A stretch of DNA of 64,000 nucleotides from Couchioplanes azureus (GCF_014648355.1 NZ_BMQY01000001.1:620001-684000), one strand, 5' to 3'; positions 21,927 to 31,599 are shown, numbered from the stretch's first letter. Translations and numbers: made by a program. Notes: generated by a model not told the origin, from the sequence alone.

Positions 21927-24095
21927 GTGGCGCTCGTGCGCGTGTACTGCGGTCTGGCGTCGGCTGATGAGTCGGTGCGCACGGCCTCGGCCGGATCGGC
22001 ACTGACCGTCGCCGTGGTGGACGACGCGGGCCGGCTGCTCGGCGTCCACGAGATCAGCGACGACCCGGCCGGGTACGCCCAGCTCGGCACGCTGCTCGTG
22101 GAGCGGACGAGCGGCTTCGCCGAGGCCGCGGTGGCCGCCGACAGCGACGACCACGTCGTCACCTCCCTGCTGACCGCCGCCGGGCGCCCCCTCGTGGTGG
22201 CCGACGACGACTCCGCCGACGACTTCGCCGAGCGCTTCTCCGACGACGACTCCCCGGAGGAGATCGCCGCGCCGACCGCCGCCCGCCGCGCCGTGGGCCT
22301 CGCCCGCGCGCTGCAGGCCGGCGCCATCGCGGCCGTCACCATCCCCGCCCCCCGCGAGCTGGTCAGCTACAAGCCGGTGCTCGCCGCCCACATCGCCATG
22401 CTCGACGGCCGGCACGCCGCCGCGATGGCCCTGCGCGAGGTGCTGCGCGAGCTGTATCCGGCGGCGCTGCGGGCGTATCCGGACCCCGCGCACCCGCTGG
22501 CCCTGGCCGTGCTGGACGCGCTGCCCGAGCCGGGCCGCCTCACCAGCCGCGGCAAGGACGCCCAGCAGGTCGCCGAGGAGGTCGCGGTCGAGCTGACCCG
22601 GGCCGGTGCCGGCACCGAGGACCAGGTCGTCTCGGCGGTCACCGCGCTGGTCGTGGCGATCAGCGAGTCGCCCCGCCGCGGCGGCGTCAACAAGGCGCTG
22701 GCCCCGGCCGCCGCCGACACCGTCCGGCACGCGGTCGCCGCGGTCCGCTCGTGCGACTCGGCCTGCGAGGCCATGGTCGGCACGCTCGCCGCCCGCGCCG
22801 GCCAGCAGGCCGGCACCGCGGGCCGCCGCCAGGCGGGCTCCCGCCGGGCCGCCGAGCCCGACGCCGCCAGCCTGCCCACCCGCACCTCCGGCGCCGCGCG
22901 CGTCGGACGCCGCAGCCGCCCGGAGCCCGCCGCTTCCGGCAACGGCCCGGTGACTCCCCGCCCGATGACCTCCCCGCCGGTCGCGCCCGAGCCGGTCACG
23001 CCGCCCCCGCTGGCGCCGCGCCCGGTCACGCCGCCGCCGGTGGCCCCGGCCGCCGGCCTGCCGAGCCGCACGCCGAACCCCGCGCCGGCCAGCCGCCCGG
23101 TCTCCGTGCCGCCTCCCCCGCCGGGAATGACGCCGATCACGCCGGGCACGCGCCCCTCCTCGGTGCCTCCCGCCGACGCCGGGCAGCCGTTCCGCCCGAC
23201 GCTGACCAACGCCGCGATGAGCAGCGCCCGCGCCGAACGCCAGCGCACGGTCATCCCGCCGAGCACCCGCAGCAGCGCGACCGACTTCTCGCTGCCCATG
23301 CCGGTGCAGCGATCGGCCTCGGAGACGCCCGAGCCCGGCTCCCGCGCCAACTGGCCGCTGCTCAACGGCGACGAGCCGGCCGACTCGGCCGCGCCGGCCA
23401 CCCCGCCGGCCGCCTCGGTGAGCAGCCCGCCCGCCGACGGCCGCGTCAAGCCGCCGTGGCAGGACATGCCGAAGGAGCCGCCGTCCCTGCGCCTGGTCGA
23501 CTCCGGCCTGGCGAGCACCTCGGCGGACGTCACGGCGATCACCGAGCCGCCGTCCCTGCGCCTGGTCGACGACCGCGCCGGCCGCAACGGCCGCGCCGCG
23601 GCCCGCCGCGCCCCCACGCTGACCGCCCTCGACCGCAGCACCACCCCGCCCGTCCCCGACGAGGGCGACGGCGACCTGCTGATCTTCGCGGCGGCCCGCT
23701 CGGCCTGGTTCACCGGTCACGACGAGTCCTCGACGACCTCGGCGGCCGACCTGGACTGGACCAGCCCGATGGACACCGGCTGGCGCGCGGCGGAGAAGGC
23801 CGCGGCGCCGGAGGTGGCCGCGGAGACCAAGGCGGGCCTGCCCAAGCGGGTCCCGCAGGCCAACCTGGTGCCGGGCTCGCCGCTGCGCGAGGAGCGGCCG
23901 CTGCGCATCGTCCGCGACGCCGCCAGCATCGCGGCACACACCACCGGCTACTTCCGCGGCTGGCGCCGCGGCCAGGAGATCGGCGGCTACGCGATCGGCG
24001 GACGCCCGGGACGCGAGTCCGCGGGCGGCTGGGACTTCAGCCGCGACGGCCAGGAGGTCGAGGACTACCGCAACGCGGGCTACCCCAGCCGCTGA
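21927..24095 (+). CDS. IS110-like N-terminal domain protein with conservon-type C-terminal tail
   Basis: A 722-residue protein. Residues about 1-290 follow the layout of the IS110 DEDD/RuvC-like transposase domain and its helical linker: LTVAVVDDAGRLLGV near 26, then ALREVLRELYPAALRAYPDP near 168. The Asp/Glu/Asp/Asp positions are not conserved and the C-terminal serine transposase domain is absent, so recombinase activity is unlikely. Residues about 300-580 are Pro/Ala/Ser-rich and disordered. The last 140 residues repeat motifs found at the end of CvnA: L-x-IF-x4-SAWFT (584), TGWRAAEKAA (617), AGLPKRVPQANLVPG (636) and YFRGWRRG (675). The start GTG 21927 is preceded by GGAGGAGG. Confidence 0.75.
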   Translation: MALVRVYCGLASADESVRTASAGSALTVAVVDDAGRLLGVHEISDDPAGYAQLGTLLVERTSGFAEAAVAADSDDHVVTSLLTAAGRPLVVADDDSADDFAERFSDDDSPEEIAAPTAARRAVGLARALQAGAIAAVTIPAPRELVSYKPVLAAHIAMLDGRHAAAMALREVLRELYPAALRAYPDPAHPLALAVLDALPEPGRLTSRGKDAQQVAEEVAVELTRAGAGTEDQVVSAVTALVVAISESPRRGGVNKALAPAAADTVRHAVAAVRSCDSACEAMVGTLAARAGQQAGTAGRRQAGSRRAAEPDAASLPTRTSGAARVGRRSRPEPAASGNGPVTPRPMTSPPVAPEPVTPPPLAPRPVTPPPVAPAAGLPSRTPNPAPASRPVSVPPPPPGMTPITPGTRPSSVPPADAGQPFRPTLTNAAMSSARAERQRTVIPPSTRSSATDFSLPMPVQRSASETPEPGSRANWPLLNGDEPADSAAPATPPAASVSSPPADGRVKPPWQDMPKEPPSLRLVDSGLASTSADVTAITEPPSLRLVDDRAGRNGRAAARRAPTLTALDRSTTPPVPDEGDGDLLIFAAARSAWFTGHDESSTTSAADLDWTSPMDTGWRAAEKAAAPEVAAETKAGLPKRVPQANLVPGSPLREERPLRIVRDAASIAAHTTGYFRGWRRGQEIGGYAIGGRPGRESAGGWDFSRDGQEVEDYRNAGYPSR

Positions 24096-24110
24096 CCCCG
24101 CCCCGCGGCG

Positions 24111-24346
24111 GCGGTGCCGCACCTCATGCGGTTGCCGCACGCCAAGCGGTTGCCGCACCCAGGCGGGCGGTCCCGCACGCCGGGCGGTCGCTGCACACCA
24201 AGCGGTGCCACACCCCAGGCGGTTGCCGCACCCCAGGCGGTGCCACACGCCAAGCGGTTGCCACACGCCAAGCGGTTGCCACACGCCAAGCGGTGTCACA
24301 CGCCAAGCGGTGTCACACGCCGGACGGTCGCCACACCCCGAGCGGT
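24111..24346. repeat. Degenerate 17-18 bp tandem repeat array
   Basis: About thirteen head-to-tail units. The consensus is close to GCGGTTGCCACACGCCAA, and the best copies sit around 24254-24290. Unit length alternates between 17 and 18 with occasional longer copies, so no reading frame is kept. The outer units are more diverged (CCGC or CCCAG variants). Confidence 0.85.
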
Positions 24347-24366
24347 GCTGCGCGTCGACGCGCAGC
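24347..24366. repeat. 20-bp perfect palindrome closing the array
   Basis: GCTGCGCGTC followed directly by GACGCGCAGC. It immediately follows the last repeat unit. Confidence 0.75.
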
Positions 24367-24731
24367 GCTTGGTGCTCGAGAGCGGTCCTGCATCGGGTTC
24401 GGACGCATGAGCGCAGCACGGGCGGACGTGGTGAAGAGGGCGAAGGCGCAGGAGGCCGCCTCGGAGGCCTAGCCTTCGAGGCCTAGCCTTGGGCGACGTC
24501 CGCGAGGCTTTCGCCGCTCAGCGTCGCGCTCAGCGGCTCGCCAGGGGCGTCTGGGTCCGATGAGAACTGTCCTTGCAGGCGGACGGAGCTCACCACGTCG
24601 GCGAAGGCCCCTGCGCTCCGCGGGACAGATCATTCTCCCGGCGCGGAGGGACTGCACTTCGTGGTGGGGCCAACGCCGCGGAGACACGCTATGCGGTCAC
24701 GACCGGAGGGGCAGCAGGTTCGGCGCATGCA

Positions 24732-24764
24732 AAAGTCCCGCTCTGGCGAGCAGAGCGGGACTTT
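24732..24764 (-). terminator. Rho-independent terminator of the conservon
   Basis: A 13-bp stem (24732-24744 with 24752-24764, AGAGCGGGACTTT) with a 7-nt loop, followed on the minus strand by a fourth T. It lies ten bases past the cvnD stop. It is one of the best classical terminators in the window. Confidence 0.85.
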
Positions 24765-24774
24765 CGACCGGCTG

Positions 24775-25383
24775 TCAGGCGGGCGCCACCGCGCGCGACC
24801 GGCGCATCGTGAGGACGTACTCGACCAGCGAGATGAGTACGTTCTTCGTCGACTCGCGGTTGCGGGCATCGCAGCTCACCACGGGCACGTCGCTGGAGAT
24901 CGCGAGGGCGTCGCGAACGTCCTGGGCGTTGTGGTACTGCATGCCGTCGAAGCAGTTGATGGCGACCAGGTACGGCAGCCGCCGGTGCTCGAAGAAGTCG
25001 ATGGCGGCGAAGCAGTCGGCGAGCCGGCGCGTGTCCACCATGACGACGGCGCCGATCGCGCCCCGCACCAGCTCGTCCCACATGAACCAGAAACGCGTCT
25101 GGCCCGGGGTGCCGAAGAGGTACAGGATCAGGTCGCGATCGATGCTGATGCGGCCGAAGTCCATCGCCACGGTGGTCGTCATCTTGCCCGGCACCTGCCG
25201 GTTGTCGTCGACGCCCACACCGGCGGAGGTCATGATCGCCTCGGTGGTCAGCGGGGTGATCTCCGAGACGGACCCCACCAGCGTCGTCTTACCGACGCCG
25301 AACCCACCGGCGATCACGATCTTCGCCGAGGTCACGCGTCCGGCGGTCGGCCGGCGCGCCATGTCAGAGCCTGCGAAGTCCAC
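24775..25383 (-). CDS. cvnD: Conservon GTPase CvnD (MglA-like)
   Basis: A 202-residue Ras-like GTP-binding protein. The P-loop GGFGVGKTT is at 26-34, with a switch-region MTTTVAMDFGRI, YLFGTPGQTRFWFMW in place of DxxG, and a guanine-specificity region around AINCFDG. It is the fourth component of a conservon, a GPCR-like membrane-associated complex (CvnA sensor, CvnB roadblock, CvnC, CvnD GTPase) known from Streptomyces. GTG 25383 gives the usual MDFA start and overlaps cvnC by 20 bases; ATG 25362 is an alternative. A strong terminator follows. Confidence 0.92.
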   Translation of the reverse strand: MDFAGSDMARRPTAGRVTSAKIVIAGGFGVGKTTLVGSVSEITPLTTEAIMTSAGVGVDDNRQVPGKMTTTVAMDFGRISIDRDLILYLFGTPGQTRFWFMWDELVRGAIGAVVMVDTRRLADCFAAIDFFEHRRLPYLVAINCFDGMQYHNAQDVRDALAISSDVPVVSCDARNRESTKNVLISLVEYVLTMRRSRAVAPA

Positions 25384-25744
25384 TCAGCACCCTTTCCAGC
25401 AGTTCCGTACCCACCGCATCGGTCTCATCCTCCAGCGATGTCGGCTCGTAGACCGCCACCAGGCCGTCGTGGGCCATGTCGGCGACGATAACTCGAGCCA
25501 CCCCGAGCGGTAGTTGCATGCGTGCGGCGATCTCGGCCAGCGACTGCACTCTGCCGCCGTCGCACATCGCCGCGATGTACTGGTGTTCGCTCCCGCCCCG
25601 GCCGGTACCGGTGGAACGGCCGCGGACGGTGGTCTCGACGAGCGCTTCCAGCGCGATCTCCAGCTTGGGCCGGGTCCGGCCACGGGTTACGGCGTACGGT
25701 CTGACCAGTGCGCCGGTCGGCTCATCGCGTTCGGGCATCGTCAC
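25364..25744 (-). CDS. cvnC: Conservon protein CvnC (DUF742)
   Basis: A 126-residue DUF742 protein with a winged-helix-like core: VRPYAVTRGRTRP near the start, SLAEIAARMQLPLGVARVIVADM (about 68-90) and LLERVLSGLRRL at the end. In conservons it works with CvnB and CvnD downstream of CvnA. It starts at GTG 25744 and overlaps cvnD. The 86-bp gap before it (25745-25830) has a minus-strand TTGACA at 25789-25784 but no matching -10, so a secondary promoter is only possible. Confidence 0.92.
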   Translation of the reverse strand: MTMPERDEPTGALVRPYAVTRGRTRPKLEIALEALVETTVRGRSTGTGRGGSEHQYIAAMCDGGRVQSLAEIAARMQLPLGVARVIVADMAHDGLVAVYEPTSLEDETDAVGTELLERVLSGLRRL

Positions 25745-25830
25745 CGCTCACCCCATCCCTAGGCCCATAGAAGTGTCTCGTGTTGTCAAGGTTTTGGACA
25801 GATACCGGACGGATCCGGAGAACCATCCGT

Positions 25831-26235
25831 TCAGCCGAGAACCCCGGCCGCTGAGCGGGGAGCCGGCGTCAGCGCCTCACCCACGCGGTCCACCAGCAGC
25901 GCCATCTCGTAGCCCACCTGACCGACGTCGCAGCTCCGGGCCGCCAGCACGGCGAACGAGGAGCCGTCGGAGATCGACATCAGGAAGAGGAACCCGTTGT
26001 CCATCTCCACGACGGTCTGCAGTACCGCGCCGCCCTCGAAGCACCGTGCGGCGCCCTGGGTCAGGCTGACCAGACCGGAGGCGATGGCCGCCAGCTGGTC
26101 GGCACGATCACGGGGGAGGTCCCGCGAGGCCGCGAGCAGCAGACCGTCGGCGGAGACCGCGATCGCGTGCGCCACCCCGGGAACGCGGTCGGCAAAGTTG
26201 GCGAGGAGCCAACCCAGATCCTGCGTACTTGTCAT
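25831..26235 (-). CDS. cvnB: Conservon roadblock/LC7 protein CvnB
   Basis: A 134-residue roadblock/LC7-domain protein ([29 protein letters not shown] at the start; [14 protein letters not shown] in the core). Such proteins dimerise and regulate the partner MglA-like GTPase CvnD. Its ATG overlaps the cvnA stop as ATGA, so stoichiometry with CvnA is probably enforced by coupling. Length and domain are standard. Confidence 0.93.
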   Translation of the reverse strand: MTSTQDLGWLLANFADRVPGVAHAIAVSADGLLLAASRDLPRDRADQLAAIASGLVSLTQGAARCFEGGAVLQTVVEMDNGFLFLMSISDGSSFAVLAARSCDVGQVGYEMALLVDRVGEALTPAPRSAAGVLG

Positions 26236-29200
26236 GCCTCATGCTCCTTGCCAGCCTGCGAGGACTGCTGCCCTCCCGGAGTCTCCTCCGGGTTGGTCGA
26301 TTGATCCTTGGTACGACCCCGCTGCACCCCGCGGTGGTATGCGGACAGCAGCCCGCGCACCGATTCGGGAGTACGGCGTTGAACCGAGGTCTCGGTCCGG
26401 TCGACACCGCCCGGAACGAGCTGGGCCATCGGCGTACGGCGCGGCAGACCGGCCGTCGTCGTGGTCTCCACCGGCATCTCGGCGGCCTTGCGGGCGGCCT
26501 GCCACCCCTCGTCGGCCGCGGTCTGCCAGGGGTTGACCGGTCCACCGACGCCGGACGTGCCGTTGGCGGCGGCCGAGGTGCCGTTGGCGACCGACCCGTT
26601 GGCAGCCGAGCCGGCCGAGCCGTTGGCGACCGAGCCGTTGGCGACCGAGCCGTTGGCGGCGGCGCCCACGGGCGCCGGCTCGCGGTCGGCGTCGCGCTTC
26701 TCCGGCGAGGCGGCCTGCTGCGGCACGGCGGCCGTGCGGGCCGGCTCCCCGGTCGAGAAGCGCTGGGTGCTGACCACGTCGTCCTGAGCCTCGGCCGACG
26801 GCGCGGGCTCGGAAACCCGGACCTCGGTGGACCGGGACTCGGCCGGACGGGCCGTCGTGAACCAGGCCGACTCGAGCTCCCGGAAGATCGGCAGCTCCAT
26901 CGTCTCGTCGGAGAACTTCGCCTGACCCTCGCCGGCCCGCTGGCGGGCGGCGGCCTGCGCGGCGGCGATCTGCGCGGCGGCGGTCGCCTGGGCGGCCGCG
27001 GCCTGCTGGGTCGCCGCCTCGTGCGCCGCCGCGGCGGCCGCGGCGGACCGCTCGGCGTCGCTCTGCGGCGACGGCGTCGCTTCCGGCGCACCGGACGGGC
27101 GGGCGACCTGCGGCTGGGCGCCGGCGCGATCCGCACGGTAGTGCGGGAACTCGGCGGTCAGGTCCAAGGCGGCCGCCAGGCTCTCCGGAACGGGCGGGGT
27201 GCCGTGCTCGCGGTCGGCCGACACCGGCGGCCACGCCGGCGGGTTGGCGGCGGCGGGCGGCGACGACATCGGCGTGCCCGACACGGGCGGCGACGACACC
27301 GGACGGCCACCCGCGTGCGGCGGGGCCGACAGCGGCCGGTTGACGCTCGGCGGAGCGGAGAGCGGCCGGTTGACGCTCGGCGGGGCCGAGATCGGCGCGC
27401 CCGCCACGGGCGGCGACGACACCGGACGGCCACCCGCATGCGGCGGGGCGGACGTCACCGGCGGCGCGGAGACCGGCGGCACGGGCGGCGCGGAGACCGG
27501 CGGCACCGGCGGCGCCGAGACCGGCGGCACGAACGGGGACCGGCCCTGCGACTCCGGGCTCGGCGGAAGCTGACGCGGGATGGTGTGCCCGAAGGAGCCC
27601 GTCTCGTCCGGCCGGAACGTCTCGCCGTTGCGGCGCTGAGGGAGCACCTCGCCACCGGCGAAGCCCTGGGGGCCGGCCTGCGGCAGCGGCGGGATCGGCT
27701 CGTTGCTGCGCGGTCCGTGGTAGCCGTTGGCGCCACCGGCACCGTTGGCGAAGCCGTGCGGCTGACCGCCGAAGCCGTTGGCGGAACCACCCTGGGACGG
27801 GCCGCCGAAGCCGTTCGGCGCCTCGAAGCCGTTGGACGACACGCCGGTCAGGTCGGACCAGGCGGGGGCGGAACGGCCGCCGCCGGTGCCGAGCATGCCA
27901 CCGGTGGGCATCGGCGGGTTCGGGTCGAAGGGACGCCCGCCGGGGTAGCCGCCGCGGCCGTTGGCGCCGCTCTCGAGTGCCAGCGGCGGCTCGCCGAACG
28001 AGGGACGGGCCTGCTCCGTGCCGCCGAAGGATCCGGCGCCGGCGCTCGCGCCGGCCGGGACCCGGGCGGCCGTGGCGGACGACACCAGCACGCCGACCGG
28101 CAGGCCGACGTCGGCCACCGTGCCGCGCTCGGTGTCGGCCGGGCGCAGCTCGACCTTGACGCCGTGCCGGTTCGCCAGGCGGGCGACCACGACCAGGCCC
28201 ATCATGCGGGAGACGGCGACGTCCACCATGGGCGGGTTGGCCAGGCGCTCGTTGAGGTCGCGCAGCTGCTCGCGGCTGATGCCGATGCCGCGGTCCTCGA
28301 CCGAGAGCACCACGCCGTCGCCGAGGCGCCGGGCCTCGACCAGGACGTGCGAGTTCGGCGGGGAGAACGCGGTGGCGTTGTCGAAGAGCTCGGCGACCAG
28401 GTGGACCATGTCGTTGACCGCGTGCGCGGACACCTCGATGTCCCGGTCGATCATGCCGAACTCGATCCGGGTGTAGTGCTCCACCTCGGACTGCGCGGCG
28501 CGGAGCACGTCGATGAGGGCGGCGGGCTCGCGCTGGACCCGGGTGGAGTCCGCGCCGGCGAGAACGAGGAGGTTCTCGTCGTTGCGGCGCATCCGGGTGG
28601 CCAGGTGGTCGAGCTGGAAGAGCTCGGCCAGGCGGTCCGGGTCCTCCTCGCCGCGCTCCAGCCGGTCGAGGTGACCGATGAGCCGGTCGACCAGGATCTG
28701 CGAGCGGCGGGCCAGGTTGACGAACATCGTCGAGACGGAGGAGCGGAGTGCGGCCTGCTCGGCCGCGGTGCGGACGGCTTCCAGGTGGACGGCGTTGAAC
28801 GCCTCGGTCACCTGGCCGAACTCGTCCCGGCTGCGCACCGGCAGCGGCTCGGCGACCTGGTCGGCCACCTGGGCCGGGGTGAGCGAACCGGTCAGCGCGG
28901 GGTCGCGCAGCCGCTCGACCGCCTGCGGCAGGCCGAACTGGGCCACGTTGAGCGCGCCCTGGCGCAGCTCGCGCAGCGACCGGGCCATCGACCGGGCGAC
29001 CAGCCAGGCGAAGACGATGGCGAGCAGCAGCATGCCGAGCAGGACGCTGGTCTCGATGAAGACCCGGCGCTGCACGTCGTCGCGGATGTCGGTGGCCTGG
29101 TCGACGATCTGGCCGTCGAGCCGGTTCTCGACGCTGCGGAACAGGTCGTTGTAGCCGATCATCGCGGTTTCCCACTGCTCCCGGTTGAACGGGATCTGCG

Positions 29201-30062
29201 TGGACTGGTTCGCCGCGAGGTTCTTCAGCGGAGTGGTGAAGTCGGTGGCGTTCCGCTTGGCCGGCCCGCTGATGACGCGCTCGATGAGGGCCTCGTCCTC
29301 GTCGCTGGCGACCTGGCGCATCGCCGCGTTGGAGATCTCGAAGCCGGTGTCGGTCAGCAGGAACTCGCGGCGCAGTGCGGTGGTGAAGTCGCCCTTGCCG
29401 AGCACCTGGTGCCCGACGTTGCGCTGCTGGGAGATGTAGTCCTTCGCCCGGGCGACGCCGGCGACGACCCGCAGCCGGTCGCTCAGCGTGGTGTCCAGCG
29501 CCAGCTGGGCGGACGCGTCCCGCACGTTGAGCAGGTCGTCGATCATCTCGGCGTAGGCGGACTCGATGTCGCCCACCTCGAGGTTGCCGTTGGCCGTCTG
29601 GCTGCGGACCGCCGGCAGACCCTCCAGGTTGCGGTCGAGCTTCACGAGAAGCGTGTTGACCTGCGGCGGGATGTCGTCCAGGGCGGCCTTCTGCTGCGAG
29701 TACGGCAGCTTGGCGGCATCGACCTTCGGGTGCTCGCGCCGGTAGGAGACGTTGGCGGTCGCGCGTTCGGCGGAGTCCTTGGGGGTCGTCGCGATCATCA
29801 CCGCGAACGAGCGCTCGTTCTGCAGGTGGTCGACGAGTCCACCAGCCGCCTGGGACAGCACGGACAGCGTCCGGGCGCGCTCGGCGTTGGTGGCCTCGTC
29901 GATGTGGTCGATCAGGCCCTGGGTGCCGACGATGATGGTCGCCAGCGTGGGCACCAGCATGATGAGCCCGAGCTTGGACCAGATGGGGAGGTCCCGCAGC
30001 CGGCCTGCCGGCCGGCGGAGACGCGACATGACAGCGTTCGCCGTCTTGGGGCGCTTGCTCAC
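26232..30062 (-). CDS. cvnA: Conservon sensor histidine-kinase-like protein CvnA
   Basis: A 1276-residue membrane sensor. TM1 is at about 30-50. A large extracytoplasmic nitrate/nitrite-sensing (NIT)-like domain spans about 55-330, and TM2 is at about 335-358. A HAMP-like linker and a dimerisation region without a clear phospho-accepting His follow. The HATPase_c domain has [14 protein letters not shown] near 555 and VEDRGIGIS near 585. Residues about 690-1050 are Gly/Pro/Ser/Asn low-complexity. The C-terminal tail has [13 protein letters not shown] (1057), [10 protein letters not shown] (1185) and [16 protein letters not shown] (1204). GTG 30062 has AGGAGG nine bases upstream. It heads cvnABCD. 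Confidence 0.93.
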   Translation of the reverse strand: MSKRPKTANAVMSRLRRPAGRLRDLPIWSKLGLIMLVPTLATIIVGTQGLIDHIDEATNAERARTLSVLSQAAGGLVDHLQNERSFAVMIATTPKDSAERATANVSYRREHPKVDAAKLPYSQQKAALDDIPPQVNTLLVKLDRNLEGLPAVRSQTANGNLEVGDIESAYAEMIDDLLNVRDASAQLALDTTLSDRLRVVAGVARAKDYISQQRNVGHQVLGKGDFTTALRREFLLTDTGFEISNAAMRQVASDEDEALIERVISGPAKRNATDFTTPLKNLAANQSTQIPFNREQWETAMIGYNDLFRSVENRLDGQIVDQATDIRDDVQRRVFIETSVLLGMLLLAIVFAWLVARSMARSLRELRQGALNVAQFGLPQAVERLRDPALTGSLTPAQVADQVAEPLPVRSRDEFGQVTEAFNAVHLEAVRTAAEQAALRSSVSTMFVNLARRSQILVDRLIGHLDRLERGEEDPDRLAELFQLDHLATRMRRNDENLLVLAGADSTRVQREPAALIDVLRAAQSEVEHYTRIEFGMIDRDIEVSAHAVNDMVHLVAELFDNATAFSPPNSHVLVEARRLGDGVVLSVEDRGIGISREQLRDLNERLANPPMVDVAVSRMMGLVVVARLANRHGVKVELRPADTERGTVADVGLPVGVLVSSATAARVPAGASAGAGSFGGTEQARPSFGEPPLALESGANGRGGYPGGRPFDPNPPMPTGGMLGTGGGRSAPAWSDLTGVSSNGFEAPNGFGGPSQGGSANGFGGQPHGFANGAGGANGYHGPRSNEPIPPLPQAGPQGFAGGEVLPQRRNGETFRPDETGSFGHTIPRQLPPSPESQGRSPFVPPVSAPPVPPVSAPPVPPVSAPPVTSAPPHAGGRPVSSPPVAGAPISAPPSVNRPLSAPPSVNRPLSAPPHAGGRPVSSPPVSGTPMSSPPAAANPPAWPPVSADREHGTPPVPESLAAALDLTAEFPHYRADRAGAQPQVARPSGAPEATPSPQSDAERSAAAAAAAHEAATQQAAAAQATAAAQIAAAQAAARQRAGEGQAKFSDETMELPIFRELESAWFTTARPAESRSTEVRVSEPAPSAEAQDDVVSTQRFSTGEPARTAAVPQQAASPEKRDADREPAPVGAAANGSVANGSVANGSAGSAANGSVANGTSAAANGTSGVGGPVNPWQTAADEGWQAARKAAEMPVETTTTAGLPRRTPMAQLVPGGVDRTETSVQRRTPESVRGLLSAYHRGVQRGRTKDQSTNPEETPGGQQSSQAGKEHEA
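26566..26667. repeat. In-frame Asn-Gly-Ser/Thr repeats within cvnA
   Basis: Short DNA repeats of the type GACCGAGCCGTTGGC encode several VANGS/AANGT units. This is a flexible hydrophilic linker and likely a slippage-prone tract. Confidence 0.65.
27255..27535. repeat. Proline-rich in-frame repeats within cvnA
   Basis: Duplicated DNA blocks encode [10 protein letters not shown] twice, [12 protein letters not shown] twice and [13 protein letters not shown] units several times. The repeats are nearly identical at DNA level, which indicates recent expansion inside the disordered linker. Confidence 0.75.
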
Positions 30063-30505
30063 GTCACCGTCCTCCTGATTCGGACCCGGTCTTCGGATCA
30101 CCGGGCACCGCACACGGCCGACTCACCGGTCGGGCCCCCGAGATTCCATCACGACGAGTGTCAAAGAGAAAGAGCAGCCTGACCCGGACCGTTTGTGTGA
30201 CGCGAAGCGGCGTCCGGAGACGCCGACATCGCCGGCCAGTCATCACTGCTCGTATATGAAAAGTCTCTTAACGTCACTCGCTCCAGTCGGCGCGCCCGGG
30301 GATCCGTGCGTGCCGATCTGGCCCGATCTCCTTCGATCGCGCAGCACAGACGATGGCTCGCACAGAAGCCGACGGCAAGGCAAGATGCCGGATTATGCAG
30401 TGTTTGTAGACGCCATCTGTCCGAACGGCTGGCCCCCCTGACCGAATCGCCAGTTTCGTGCGACGAAAGTACGCACGTGTCCCTCATGCCGGTTAAAAAC
30501 GGACT
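30063..30505. promoter_or_regulatory. 443-bp region upstream of cvnA
   Basis: No gene seen. It contains a 7-bp hairpin with a CGGA loop (30208-30225), an unusually AT-rich patch around 30242-30275 (TCGTATATGAAAAGTCTC) and a minus-strand TTGACA at 30164-30159 without a good -10. The conservon promoter should be here. The add stop lies at 30506, followed on the minus strand by a short T-run. Confidence 0.4.
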
Positions 30506-31573
30506 TCACCCCAGCAACTTCGCGTACGCCGGCTTGATCTCGTCGTTGATGATGGCCAGCCGCTCGTCGTACGGGATGAAGGCCGACTTCATCGCGTTGA
30601 TCGTCAGCCACTGCAGCTCACTCCAGCCCCAGCCGAACGCCTCGGACAGCAGCGCCATCTCCTTCGACATCGACGTGCCGCTCATCAGCCGGTTGTCGGT
30701 GTTGACGGTGACCCGGAAGCGCAGGTCCTTCAGCAGGCCGATGGGGTGCTCGGCGATCGAGGCGGCCGCGCCGGTCTGCACGTTGGAGGACGGGCACAGC
30801 TCCAGCGGGATGCGCTTGTCGCGGACGTACGACGCCAGCCGTCCCAGCTTCCCGGCGGTGATGTCGTCCACGATCCGTACCCCGTGGCCCAGCCGGTCCG
30901 CACCGCACCACTGGATGGCCTGCCAGATCGACGGCAGGCCGAAGGCCTCGCCCGCGTGGATCGTGAAGTGGAAGTTCTCCCGCTGCAGATACTCGAAGGC
31001 GTCCAGGTGCCGGGTGGGCGGGAAGCCGGCCTCGGCGCCGGCGATGTCGAAGCCGACGACGCCCTGGTCCCGGTAGCGCACCGCCAGCTCGGCGATCTCC
31101 TGGGAGCGGGCCGCGTGCCGCATCGCGGTCAGCAGCGTGCCGACGCGGATCCGCCGGCCCTGGGCCGCCGCCTCGGCGGTGCCCTCCTGGAAGCCCGCGT
31201 GCACCGCGTCGACCACCTGGTCGAGGGTCAGGCCGGACTCGAGGTGCTGCTCGGGCGCGTACCGGATCTCGGCGTAGACGACGCCGTCGGCGGCGAGGTC
31301 GAGGGCGCATTCCTTGGCGACCCGGTGCAGGCCTTCCTCGGTCTGCATGACCGCGACCGTGTGCGCGAAGGTCTCCAGGTAGCGTTCCAGCGACCCCGAG
31401 TCGGCGGCGGCGACGAACCATTCACCCAGCCGCGCCGGGTCGGTCTCGGGCAGTTGGTGCCCGACGGCGTCCGCCAGCTCCACGATCGTCGCGGGGCGCA
31501 ACCCGCCGTCGAGGTGGTCGTGCAGGAGAGCCTTGGGGGCTTTGACTATGTCGTCGTAGGAGATGGCAGTCAT
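30506..31573 (-). CDS. add: Adenosine deaminase
   Basis: A 355-residue zinc-dependent deaminase converting (deoxy)adenosine to (deoxy)inosine. Zinc His pair [10 protein letters not shown] is at 18-20, [12 protein letters not shown] near 205 holds the third His and catalytic Glu, GHGVRI follows, then CPSSNVQTG and [15 protein letters not shown] near 293 with the zinc Asp. The family usually has NTDD-P here, so NTDNR is a variant seen in actinobacterial ADAs as far as I recall. ATG 31573 has TAACAT six bases upstream and no ribosome site, suggesting a leaderless mRNA. Confidence 0.93.
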   Translation of the reverse strand: MTAISYDDIVKAPKALLHDHLDGGLRPATIVELADAVGHQLPETDPARLGEWFVAAADSGSLERYLETFAHTVAVMQTEEGLHRVAKECALDLAADGVVYAEIRYAPEQHLESGLTLDQVVDAVHAGFQEGTAEAAAQGRRIRVGTLLTAMRHAARSQEIAELAVRYRDQGVVGFDIAGAEAGFPPTRHLDAFEYLQRENFHFTIHAGEAFGLPSIWQAIQWCGADRLGHGVRIVDDITAGKLGRLASYVRDKRIPLELCPSSNVQTGAAASIAEHPIGLLKDLRFRVTVNTDNRLMSGTSMSKEMALLSEAFGWGWSELQWLTINAMKSAFIPYDERLAIINDEIKPAYAKLLG

Positions 31574-31579
31574 CAGCAG

Positions 31580-31585
31580 ATGTTA
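31580..31585 (-). promoter_or_regulatory. Leaderless -10 element of add
   Basis: TAACAT on the minus strand ends six bases before the add ATG. It lies inside the 26-bp gap between the add and methyltransferase start codons, so the two divergent promoters must overlap each other or the coding regions. Confidence 0.45.
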
Positions 31586-31599
31586 GAGGGGCGCGGCAG

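Larger units (their letters stand above)
24096..24774. other. 679-bp non-coding stretch between the IS110-like gene and the conservon
   Basis: No convincing gene. It holds a 17-18 bp repeat array (24111-24346), a 20-bp palindrome (24347-24366), a direct repeat GAGGCCTAGCCTT twice (24464-24476 and 24478-24490) and the conservon terminator (24732-24764). Short ORFs through the array exist in several frames only because the unit length is near a multiple of three. Confidence 0.6.

Noticed and set aside
24111..24346. CRISPR-like array
   Set aside because: Units are 17-18 bp, directly adjacent without unique spacers, and no cas genes are present.
24114..24410. A 98-residue repeat protein (LPHAKR units)
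   Set aside because: Mixed 17- and 18-bp units break the frame repeatedly and no ribosome site precedes it.
26229..30182. A 1317-codon open frame on the plus strand opposite cvnA
   Set aside because: Arg/Gly/His-rich composition and no domains; it is the antisense shadow of a very GC-rich gene whose minus-strand product has clear kinase domains.
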